A stretch of DNA of 8,670 nt from RUG14121 sp964533935 (GTDB taxonomy: Bacteria > Bacillota_I > Bacilli_A > RF39 > UBA660): contig CAZHOG010000020.1 in assembly GCA_964533935.1 (NCBI GenBank), forward strand, positions 1 through 8,670, written 5' to 3'. The notes under the pieces were generated by a model. The model did no database searches, was not told the origin of the DNA, and worked only from the letters and a program-made list of their open reading frames with translations. Below, piece by piece: positions 1 to 6,594 of this stretch; the first letter of the stretch is position 1, and each line of letters begins with the position of its first letter. Both the position numbers and the translations under genes were made by a program.

Positions 1-10
1 TTTTACTCAT
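1..10 (-). CDS. First codons of a gene continuing beyond the left edge
   Basis: ATG 10-8 is followed by AGT AAA (Met-Ser-Lys). AAAGAG lies about ten bases upstream and the promoter at 98-70 points into it. Only three codons are visible, so nothing can be said of the product. Confidence 0.5.
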
Positions 11-69
11 AAATTATCACTCTTTCTATAAAACAAATTTAATAAAATAAACGTTGTTCGGCTTTAAGT

Positions 70-98
70 ATTATATCAAAGAGATTGATTTTATTCAA
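70..98 (-). promoter_or_regulatory. Sigma-70 promoter for a gene leaving the window on the left
   Basis: The minus strand has TTGAAT (98-93), a 17-bp spacer and TATAAT (75-70), with TG one base upstream making an extended -10. The start of transcription would fall near 63, giving a leader of about 53 bases before ATG 10. It is the best promoter match in the window and lies just after the hairpin at 153-129. Confidence 0.75.
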
Positions 99-100
99 TC
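83..100. promoter_or_regulatory. Palindrome over the -35 region, possible operator
   Basis: GATTGA, six bases, TCAATC: a perfect inverted repeat with 6-bp arms. It covers the -35 box and half of the spacer of the promoter at 98-70. A bound dimeric repressor would block polymerase. Six-base arms can arise by chance in AT-rich DNA. Confidence 0.35.
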
Positions 101-128
101 ACCCAATTTTAGGTGGAAATTTCATATG

Positions 129-153
129 AAAACCAGGATTTTGTCCTAGTTTT
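129..153 (-). terminator. Terminator-like hairpin
   Basis: On the minus strand AAAACTAGGA, a five-base loop, then TCCTGGTTTT form ten pairs, one of them G-U. The plus-strand RNA would instead have a C-A mismatch, which favours a minus-strand role. The T run (TTTT inside the stem, then CATAT) is short, so its strength is doubtful. It separates the remnant region from the promoter at 98-70. Confidence 0.6.
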
Positions 154-170
154 ATTATCTTGGAAGTTTT

Positions 171-299
171 TTACCTTAATCCGAAAACAAGTAAAGTTGT
201 ATTTTTTTCTCGGTTTTTATTAAATGAATTAGATTCAGCCCTATAACAAAATACAATATGCTTAAAAGATTTTGGATCTTGATATCTACTGTAATCTCT
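171..299 (-). other. Unrecognised open tail next to the coupling-protein truncation
   Basis: In the +1 frame relative to the coupling protein, 42 codons starting RDYSRYQDPKSF run open to TAA 173-171, followed 17 bases later by a terminator-like hairpin. The placement suggests the 3' end of some gene joined to the truncated coupling gene. I do not recognise the sequence, and a second frame is also open here, so coding is not established. No other gene is visible from 285 to 11. Confidence 0.3.
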
Positions 300-1125
300 T
301 ATTAATATAATCTTTAAACTTTTTACTATTTGCTGTTTCCATAGTACTATTTTGAAACTTTCTAATTGAAGTCATTGTAATCTGTTCTTCTTTTATATTT
401 TTTAGTTTAAATTCTTCTAAAAAGAATCCAATTAAACCTTCTAATAAATTCTTAGCTGATTCATTCCAAAATGGATCTTTTTGTTCATGTTTTTCCTGCA
501 TTACCATTGTAGCTAGTGAAGATATTAATCTATTAGTTTCAGCTAAAGCTGACATAGATAAATTGTTATGTTCTAGTTTTTCTTTGTCATCTTTTGATTC
601 ATTAGCTAATTTTTCATATTCCATATATTCTTTATATTCTGTAATTATAGGATCTAATATATTAATCTTATTTGATAATTCAGGATGCCTAAAATCAATT
701 GTAAGAATTTTATATCCTCTATCTTGAAACATTTTTGAAGTTGCATTATATATTTCACCTTTTGGATCTGTTATAAATACACTTCTTTTTTTCTTAGCAG
801 CTGATATAAAAGTACATGTAGGAATTACAGCAGTTACCGATTTTCCAGAACCTGTTGAACCTAAATAAACATAATGAGGTGTTTCTCTATCAAAATATAT
901 ATGCTTTAAATCTTTGCTAAAAGAAACTGGAAACCCAGCTTCTTTTATATGATTAACATTTTCTTTTTTAAAATTCTCTTTTATTTCATTGTTAGTACTA
1001 AATCTAGCCGAACCATATTCGTTATCATTTTTAACCTTATGTTTCATTAAGATTGGCTCAATATATAAAAAAAATAAAAGAAATATTAGCATTGCAACTA
1101 ATAAAATAATTAATGGTATGTTCAT
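286..1125 (-). CDS. Truncated VirD4/TraG-type conjugative coupling protein
   Basis: A 279-residue protein from ATG 1125. Type IV coupling proteins link the relaxosome to the secretion channel and are usually about 500-650 residues, so roughly the C-terminal half is missing. Present are one N-terminal membrane helix (about 3-23, IPLIILLVAMLIFLLFFLY), the EYGSARF segment common before the ATPase domain, Walker A GSTGSGKS (89-96), and the family motif FITDPKGEIY (117-126). The distal Walker B (LLDEF-type) and C-terminal region are absent. The frame ends at TAG 288-286, just after a stretch typical of the all-alpha insert. Codons after the stop do not resume the family sequence in any frame I read, so this looks like a deletion or rearrangement rather than a simple frameshift. 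It is probably a non-functional remnant of a conjugative element. Its ribosome site lies directly after the operon terminator, and any transcription probably comes from read-through. Confidence 0.85.
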   Translation of the reverse strand: MNIPLIILLVAMLIFLLFFLYIEPILMKHKVKNDNEYGSARFSTNNEIKENFKKENVNHIKEAGFPVSFSKDLKHIYFDRETPHYVYLGSTGSGKSVTAVIPTCTFISAAKKKRSVFITDPKGEIYNATSKMFQDRGYKILTIDFRHPELSNKINILDPIITEYKEYMEYEKLANESKDDKEKLEHNNLSMSALAETNRLISSLATMVMQEKHEQKDPFWNESAKNLLEGLIGFFLEEFKLKNIKEEQITMTSIRKFQNSTMETANSKKFKDYINKRLQ

Positions 1126-1128
1126 GTA

Positions 1129-1135
1129 TCCTCCT
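1129..1135 (-). promoter_or_regulatory. Ribosome binding site (AGGAGGA) of the coupling-protein fragment
   Basis: AGGAGGA lies three bases before ATG 1125 and inside the five-codon extension that begins at ATG 1140. It therefore fixes the start at 1125 and removes those five codons. Confidence 0.8.
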
Positions 1136-1140
1136 TCCAT

Positions 1141-1164
1141 AAAAAAAAGCAGAAAAACTGCTTT
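1141..1164 (-). terminator. Intrinsic terminator at the operon end
   Basis: The minus strand reads AAAGCAG, a TTTTT loop, then CTGCTTT running straight into further Ts, giving an eight-base T tract. The seven-pair stem starts 10 bases after the DUF6804-like stop. The T tract ends directly against the in-frame ATG at 1140 of the coupling-protein fragment. It marks the 3' end of the AAA/Hsp70 operon. I see no promoter between it and the fragment. Confidence 0.88.
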
Positions 1165-1174
1165 ATATTAATTA

Positions 1175-1468
1175 TTATTTACTTTCTTTATAAAACAAAT
1201 ATATGTAATATATTCCACAAATAATATCAAAAATAACCCAAGAACTTTTATCCATATATATAGGATATATCGGATTAAAAAGAATGGCTATGGCTATTTC
1301 TATAAATGGAATTTTTTTATTATCATTATAACTTGTATAAGCAAAAAAGATGCTTACTCCACAGATAAACCATCTAAGAATTGAGTAAAAATCATAGGAA
1401 CTGATTGGCAAGCAACTAATAAAAAGAATAATCCCAGTTGCTAAAATTAGACCTTTATATTTTTTCAT
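1175..1468 (-). CDS. Small membrane protein, DUF6804-like
   Basis: A 97-residue, very hydrophobic protein with three to four predicted membrane helices: about 4-22 (YKGLILATGIILFISCLPIS), 29-45, 54-68 and 75-92. The pattern of LRWFICGVSIFFAY, then a short polar turn, then IAILFNPIYPIYMDKSSW and a final helix matches what I remember of the DUF6804 family, whose function is unknown. The start is ATG 1468, not the in-frame TTG at 1492, because a perfect AGGAGG sits four bases before ATG 1468 and overlaps the TAG stop of the preceding gene. Translation is therefore probably coupled. It is the last gene of the operon, with the terminator just after its stop. It could be a membrane partner of the tail-anchored protein, or an unrelated passenger, as small membrane proteins of this kind occur in many contexts. 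Confidence 0.88.
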   Translation of the reverse strand: MKKYKGLILATGIILFISCLPISSYDFYSILRWFICGVSIFFAYTSYNDNKKIPFIEIAIAILFNPIYPIYMDKSSWVIFDIICGIYYIYLFYKESK

Positions 1469-1471
1469 AAT

Positions 1472-1477
1472 CCTCCT
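1472..1477 (-). promoter_or_regulatory. Ribosome binding site (AGGAGG) for the DUF6804-like gene
   Basis: A perfect AGGAGG on the minus strand, four bases before ATG 1468. It contains two bases of the TAG stop of the preceding gene. It decides the start in favour of ATG 1468. Confidence 0.85.
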
Positions 1478-3296
1478 AACTATTAGCAGCAATACCTAAT
1501 AATAAAATAAAAATTATTATTCCTACAATAACCCAAACAAGACATCCAGAATTGTCTGATTGGTTTGATGAAACATAATTGGTTGATGTTGTTGTTTCAT
1601 CTTCATATTCATCATCGTCGTCATTATCGTAATCTTGATCTGTCTGATTATTTTCTGACCATTCGATTTCAGTTTGACATTTTGGGCATATTTCAGTATC
1701 TTCATCAACATAAAATCCGCATTCTGGGCATGTATAACTTGACTTTATTTCTTTTTTCATAGATTTAAATAGTGAATCATATTCTTTAATCATATCACTG
1801 GAATCACCATCATAACCAGTAAATGTTTCGCCTAATTCTCTAAACATGGCTCTAATCGTTTTACCATCATCCATAACCCAATCACCAGGAAATAATTGAT
1901 ATGTATTCAAAACTTTTCTTCTAACTAACATTCTTGTACCATAATCTGTATATCTATTATTAAGTATTTCCATATCTTGATTATGTATTGCTAAAATACC
2001 GAAACCAATATTACGTATATTATTAAAGAAAGTTTTATTAATGTTTGAATCAAAATTTGTATAAACTAACCAATAATATTTTGCAATAAAATCATCAACA
2101 TCCTTTGGATTTATATATTTATCTGATGTATGTTCAACAGATGCTTGATGAGTATCTAAAATGTATCCAAGTAATTGATTAAATCCAGTTATATCTGTAA
2201 TTACATTAGAAAAAACCCTTAAAACTTCAGATGAAGGTAATTTTGAAGTAATTATTTCTAAAAGATTATAAATTGTATCTTTATTGGTATCATCAATCAT
2301 TGCTTTATAGGCACCATTATAAGATGTTATCCATTCCTCTCCTGCATATACAAAATAATCACATAATTCTGAAAAATTATCAAATTGTTCATCTTCAACA
2401 GATTTCTTTTGTTGATACAACCAACAACATTTTTGAATCTTTTTTAATTTTTTATAATTCTTTTTATTTTCAGTAACACTTTTATCTGCTCTTAAGTATA
2501 AGTTAGTTGATATATATGGTGTTATAAATGAAGAAACTTCTTTAAGTTCTTTTCCTTTGAAAGCATTAGAAATTTCTTCATATAAATCAATTAAAGTATC
2601 TCCATATTTGTTATAATCCTTAGTCATTTTTTCGATAATATACTTTACTGAATTTGAATAAAAATCATCTTTAATAACATTTTTTAGGAAAATAAACGCA
2701 TTTATTCTATTTGTAAAATCTTTTCCAATTGTATCAAGTGTTAAAGAGTTATTTAAAAAATCACACAAATCTTCATCAAAATCTTTTTTCTTATCAGAAA
2801 ACCTTTCAACCTTTTCAAATATACTAGCTATTGAACTGTACATTTTTTTTAAATCTTGATTATCTATTTCTCCAATTGAACTATTAAACTCTCTTGTTAT
2901 TTTAATAAAAATGCATTCAAGGAAATCGTCAAATATCTTTTTCGCATTTTTATCATTTATCTTTGATGAATAATAGAAATTCTTATAAAAATCCATATCA
3001 TTTGAAATATTAATTAAATATTTAGACAAATTCTTTATTTCTGATGAAATATAATCTTTTTTAGTACTATCTAATATTTCTAATACTTTATTAAGTTCTT
3101 TTAATGATTCATTATTAATATGAGTAGTAAAAAGTTCTTCTTCATATAATAATTCATTAGATGATATGATTTTTAAGACAACTGGTAAATCTTTTCGTTT
3201 GTTTGGATCAGTTTGAAATAAAACTCTTAATTTTTCTTTTTCTACATTCGGTTCAATATTGTATTTTTCAAATATTGTAGTTTTTTTATATTCCAT
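1476..3296 (-). CDS. Tail-anchored zinc-ribbon protein
   Basis: A 606-residue protein from ATG 3296. Residues 1-515 are largely helical, charged and unrecognised. Then comes a zinc ribbon, C523-x2-C526-x10-C537-x2-C540 (CPECG and CPKC), with the same cysteine spacing as the preceding gene's product. It is followed by an acidic low-complexity stretch (about 545-570, mostly Asp/Glu), a Ser/Thr/Asn linker and one hydrophobic helix (about 584-603, LVWVIVGIIIFILLLGIAA) ending three residues before the C-terminus. There is no signal peptide, so it looks like a C-terminal tail anchor with the body in the cytoplasm. ATG 3296 has AAGTGGT four bases upstream and overlaps the previous gene by 11 bp. A longer reading from TTG 3344 (622 residues) has AGGAG eight bases upstream inside the previous gene and cannot be excluded. 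The TAG stop lies inside the AGGAGG of the next gene. It could place the AAA/Hsp70 machinery at the membrane (inference). Confidence 0.9.
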   Translation of the reverse strand: MEYKKTTIFEKYNIEPNVEKEKLRVLFQTDPNKRKDLPVVLKIISSNELLYEEELFTTHINNESLKELNKVLEILDSTKKDYISSEIKNLSKYLINISNDMDFYKNFYYSSKINDKNAKKIFDDFLECIFIKITREFNSSIGEIDNQDLKKMYSSIASIFEKVERFSDKKKDFDEDLCDFLNNSLTLDTIGKDFTNRINAFIFLKNVIKDDFYSNSVKYIIEKMTKDYNKYGDTLIDLYEEISNAFKGKELKEVSSFITPYISTNLYLRADKSVTENKKNYKKLKKIQKCCWLYQQKKSVEDEQFDNFSELCDYFVYAGEEWITSYNGAYKAMIDDTNKDTIYNLLEIITSKLPSSEVLRVFSNVITDITGFNQLLGYILDTHQASVEHTSDKYINPKDVDDFIAKYYWLVYTNFDSNINKTFFNNIRNIGFGILAIHNQDMEILNNRYTDYGTRMLVRRKVLNTYQLFPGDWVMDDGKTIRAMFRELGETFTGYDGDSSDMIKEYDSLFKSMKKEIKSSYTCPECGFYVDEDTEICPKCQTEIEWSENNQTDQDYDNDDDDEYEDETTTSTNYVSSNQSDNSGCLVWVIVGIIIFILLLGIAANS

Positions 3297-4116
3297 AATT
3301 ACCACTTTTCGATTTATTAACAACAAATGCCTGCTCCCTAGCAATGAGCTTGCTCCTTATATAAACAGCTGGATTTAAAGTTACTATAGTATTAACTGGT
3401 TTCTTAGCTTCTATATGACCCTTAACATCTATTTTTTTCTTATCATCATCAGATAAAGATTCATAATTTTTTCCGTCAGAATACTCTATAGAAATTTCCT
3501 GTTTAGATAAGTATTGCAAAAATCTTTTATCATAAAAATCCTGAATTATTTTTTCTTTATGTTTTTCTTTACTTGCTTGCATAATTTCAAAGAAGCCTTG
3601 TGATAATTCCAATATATCATTTATACTCTTATATCTATTTGATTCATATAAATTAATTAATTTATCAAACGAATCTTCACTAAATTCTACATCAACATCG
3701 ATTTTTGAAGGAATTTTATATTTATCAATCCCTTCATTTTCAACACTCATAATAAATGAACTACAACTAAATTTTTGTTCAAACAAATCCAATTGTTTTT
3801 TATAATCATTATCCCTTCCATTCTTATATAAAAGATATACATATAACTCATTTCCCTTTTCATCATTAGGTAATAAAGTTAGGAAACGAGTTATTTCAAG
3901 TAAAGCATTAAAGTAATCTTTTTTTGCAATATAATCTAAAGCATTATTATAATAAACATATTTAGATAATACGATACTTTTAAACTCTTTTAGACTATAT
4001 CCACATACATTGCATTTTTTGTTTTTTTCATTGCAAATACTACCACATGAAGGACACTTATATTCAATTTGGTCATTTTTGCCAGAAAAAACATTTAGAA
4101 ATGATACATTATTCAT
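3286..4116 (-). CDS. Zinc-ribbon protein with TPR-like repeat
   Basis: A 276-residue protein. After a short N-terminus comes a zinc ribbon with C21-x2-C24-x10-C35-x2-C38 (CPSCG and CNVCG knuckles). Residues about 56-85 resemble one tetratricopeptide unit (ALDYIAKKDYFNALLEIT, then LLPND). The middle (140-215) is helical and charged. The C-terminal 60 residues (about 215-276) are richer in beta formers, with an Arg/Lys-rich segment (IRSKLIAREQAF, about 253-264). No enzymatic motif, signal peptide or membrane helix is visible. Its ATG overlaps the Hsp70 stop by one base (TAATG), so translation is probably coupled and the two products made in proportion. A zinc ribbon plus TPR-like helices immediately after an Hsp70 suggests an adaptor or cochaperone. 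The zinc site is not the DnaJ CxxCxGxG type and there is no HPD J-domain. The function is inferred from context only. Codons near its 3' end are unusually GC-rich where the next gene's alternative start lies. Confidence 0.9.
   Translation of the reverse strand: MNNVSFLNVFSGKNDQIEYKCPSCGSICNEKNKKCNVCGYSLKEFKSIVLSKYVYYNNALDYIAKKDYFNALLEITRFLTLLPNDEKGNELYVYLLYKNGRDNDYKKQLDLFEQKFSCSSFIMSVENEGIDKYKIPSKIDVDVEFSEDSFDKLINLYESNRYKSINDILELSQGFFEIMQASKEKHKEKIIQDFYDKRFLQYLSKQEISIEYSDGKNYESLSDDDKKKIDVKGHIEAKKPVNTIVTLNPAVYIRSKLIAREQAFVVNKSKSGNYGI
3301..3307 (-). promoter_or_regulatory. Ribosome binding site deciding ATG 3296
   Basis: AAGTGGT on the minus strand, four bases before ATG 3296, is an imperfect match to AAGGAGGT. 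It favours the ATG over the in-frame TTG at 3344. The competing site is AGGAG at 3357-3353, eight bases before that TTG. Confidence 0.5.
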
Positions 4117-6581
4117 TATGCTTTACTTACCAAACCATTGAACAATGCATTATTTGTCGATTCTTCAGGCATTTCATTTGCTATTAATTGATATAATCTA
4201 CTTGTCAAAGCAACAAGTCTATCAGCGTCCTCAATCATTTCTGGTTTATTATCATCTTCATCATATTTCTTAAGTATTTCATCAATTTCTTTAAACTTCA
4301 AATTCAATTCATTGTTGATTTCATTTTTTAAAGAAGGACTGGTATTTGGATCATTAATACAATTTAACGAAACAGCAATAATTACTGTTACAATAGTTTT
4401 AATTTGATCGAAATAATTTTTAGGATTAGATATTAAATCAACAGATGCCTTCATAGATAACAAGTTGTCCATACATTTTTGTGCTTCTGATAAATTATCT
4501 TTCTTTAAATATCTTTTCCCATAAAAGCATTGATTATCAACATCATATGAAGAAATTTTACTATCATCATTTAATTTACTTTTAATTTCTTTTGCCAATT
4601 CATCAAATTTTTCTTCTGTTAAAACAGGGGATGTTGGAAGTTCAGAAATCGTTTTTTCAAATCGTTGAGCTACATTTGCATAATGAGTTTCATCATTATT
4701 ATTTTTAGCTTCCTCTAGTTCTCTAACTATATCATCTCTTTGAGTTATTATTTTTTCTTTTTCTTCTTCATTTTCAACATACTTAATACGTTCATTAAAT
4801 ATTTCGTCTAAATTATTTGATTCCTCTACATTAATCTCTTCTTGCGTAATATATTCATACTCACCTTTTAGTTTTTCTCCATCCATATCAACTGATAAAG
4901 TTATATTAGAAATTGTATCCACATATGTAGTTACTGATAACTTACTACCAATTTTTGCATCTTTTGGAAGTTTAATTATAAAATTAAATATTTTCCTAGA
5001 TCCTTCCCAAATAGGTAATACAATTTGTTTATTACTATACTCATTTATTTTAAATGTTTCTGTAGTTTCACTAGGTAAATAAGTTCCTTCATATACAATC
5101 GGAAATTGTTCTGTTTTGCCTTTTTCAACGTCAATGATTGTAACTGCTATAGTTTCATTTTGAATAGGAGTTGGTGCAATAATATCAATTGAACCATCAT
5201 CTTCTGTAGCTAACTTATTAATACATTGATCGCCTTTATATAAATTTATCTCTTGATTTTTGTATTTATCCGAATCAACCTCTAACACAAAAGTCTTGTC
5301 TTTTTCTACTTTAGCAAATATTTCTTCATCAAGAATTATGGATACCTTGTCTATATCTCCATTGACAATTTTTCCAGATAGATAAAGTTTATTATCAATC
5401 ACATAAGAAGCATTCATATCGATTAAAATATTATTTTTATCATCTTCAATTGAATATCCGTTTGTATTTGCAACAAAAGCGGCACCAGCACTAACAGACA
5501 AATCTGGTTCAAATATTGTTAATTCTTTTAATTTATCAGTTATACAATAATGCTTTTGAATAGCTTCCTTAATGTAAGGAATTTTAGTAGAACCACCAAC
5601 CATTAAGATATGGGTAATATCATTTAATGTTTTGCCATGGTTTTCCTCCAATATTTTTAATGCCTTATCACATTCTTTAATTATATCTTTTTCAACTTTA
5701 TCTTTAATAAATTCATTAAATTGCTTTCTATTAAAGTCATCAATAGATAATTCGATTCCTGTATTATCTTTAAATATATCTGGAAAATAAATATTATATG
5801 TTTCATTTATACTCAATTGCTTTTTTACATTTTCTGCCGCAAACATCAATAATCTGAATTTTTTGTCATCAGGTGAAGCAACAATGTCATCTACTGCATT
5901 ACCACGTTCTTTTAACACATCTAAGAAATGACGAGCCAAAATCAAATCAAAATTATCTCCACCTAAGAAATTATTTCCTGCTGTTGCCAATACAGTTGGA
6001 ATATTTTCTGTTTTTTCAAGAATAGAAACATCGAATGTTCCTCCACCTAAATCAAATACAAAAAATAATCCATTTTCTATTTTGTTTGAAACAGCATAAT
6101 TAATTGCAGCGGCAGTTGGTTCTTCTAGCAACAACTGAACATCTAATCCTGCTAATTCGCCTGCTTTTCTTGTAGCATCTTTTTGAGCTAAATTAAAATA
6201 AGCAGGGACAGTTATAACTACTTTATCATAAATTACATTTTCTTCTTTTCCAATTGTATCAATCAAACATTCTTTACAATAATTAATAATTTTTGATGAT
6301 ATTTCTTCTGGGGAATAGTTGTTATCTCCAATTTTTATTGATGTTTTCTTTCCCATTTCTCTTTTTATACTTTTTTTGGAATTTTCATTTCCAATATAAA
6401 ACTCATTTTTTGCTAATGTTCCACATACTTCTTTTCCATTATTTCTTACAGCAATTATAGATTGAATAGTCTTATTCTTGCCAGGATTTTCCTCCGCATA
6501 TAATACTTTACCATCCTTAATTATTGAAGCAGTACTGTTAGTAGTACCTAAATCTAATCCAAAACTTTTATGTATTATCAT
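4116..6581 (-). CDS. Divergent Hsp70 (DnaK-like) chaperone with extra beta domain and long helical C-terminus
   Basis: An 821-residue Hsp70; DnaK is usually about 610-640. The nucleotide-binding domain (1-375) is well conserved: phosphate-1 FGLDLGTTNS (7-16), the catalytic-lysine equivalent K73 in SIKREMG, VVITVPAYF (121-129), EEPTAAAINYA (153-163), phosphate-2 FDLGGGTFDVS (176-186, with D177 and T182), and adenosine motif MVGGSTKIPYI (327-337). It should bind and hydrolyse ATP. A possible interdomain linker is NNILIDMN (383-390). About 390-497 is an added beta-rich, possibly Ig-like segment. A shortened substrate-binding beta domain follows (about 497-578, LPSETTETF to GEYEY). Residues 579-821 are helical and acidic, much longer than the usual lid, with no EEVD-like end and no transmembrane segment. 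Start ATG 6581 is preceded by AGGGAG overlapping the AAA stop. The stop TAA shares a base with the next ATG (TAATG). With no J-protein or GrpE beside it, it probably works with the AAA ATPase and zinc-ribbon proteins or borrows host cochaperones. I give no dnaK symbol because it is unlikely to be the housekeeping chaperone. Confidence 0.97.
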   Translation of the reverse strand: MIIHKSFGLDLGTTNSTASIIKDGKVLYAEENPGKNKTIQSIIAVRNNGKEVCGTLAKNEFYIGNENSKKSIKREMGKKTSIKIGDNNYSPEEISSKIINYCKECLIDTIGKEENVIYDKVVITVPAYFNLAQKDATRKAGELAGLDVQLLLEEPTAAAINYAVSNKIENGLFFVFDLGGGTFDVSILEKTENIPTVLATAGNNFLGGDNFDLILARHFLDVLKERGNAVDDIVASPDDKKFRLLMFAAENVKKQLSINETYNIYFPDIFKDNTGIELSIDDFNRKQFNEFIKDKVEKDIIKECDKALKILEENHGKTLNDITHILMVGGSTKIPYIKEAIQKHYCITDKLKELTIFEPDLSVSAGAAFVANTNGYSIEDDKNNILIDMNASYVIDNKLYLSGKIVNGDIDKVSIILDEEIFAKVEKDKTFVLEVDSDKYKNQEINLYKGDQCINKLATEDDGSIDIIAPTPIQNETIAVTIIDVEKGKTEQFPIVYEGTYLPSETTETFKINEYSNKQIVLPIWEGSRKIFNFIIKLPKDAKIGSKLSVTTYVDTISNITLSVDMDGEKLKGEYEYITQEEINVEESNNLDEIFNERIKYVENEEEKEKIITQRDDIVRELEEAKNNNDETHYANVAQRFEKTISELPTSPVLTEEKFDELAKEIKSKLNDDSKISSYDVDNQCFYGKRYLKKDNLSEAQKCMDNLLSMKASVDLISNPKNYFDQIKTIVTVIIAVSLNCINDPNTSPSLKNEINNELNLKFKEIDEILKKYDEDDNKPEMIEDADRLVALTSRLYQLIANEMPEESTNNALFNGLVSKA

Positions 6582-6594
6582 ATAAACTCACTCC

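Noticed and set aside
989..1171. Plus-strand frame opposite the coupling protein and the terminator
   Set aside because: Antisense to a recognised gene and crosses the terminator; no ribosome site and no recognisable product.
1595..1645. Low-complexity repeat of TCATC/TCGTC type as a DNA repeat
   Set aside because: It is explained by the acidic Asp/Glu codons of the tail-anchored protein.
1523..1711. 62-residue minus-strand frame
   Set aside because: It lies wholly inside the tail-anchored zinc-ribbon gene in another frame. Its Met/Lys-rich sequence is the acidic repeat region read out of frame.
1565..1762. Plus-strand His-rich frame
   Set aside because: Antisense of the Asp/Glu-rich stretch and zinc ribbon; the histidines arise from GAT/GAA codons read on the other strand.
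2273..2476. Plus-strand 67-residue frame
   Set aside because: Antisense to a well-supported gene, with no start signal.
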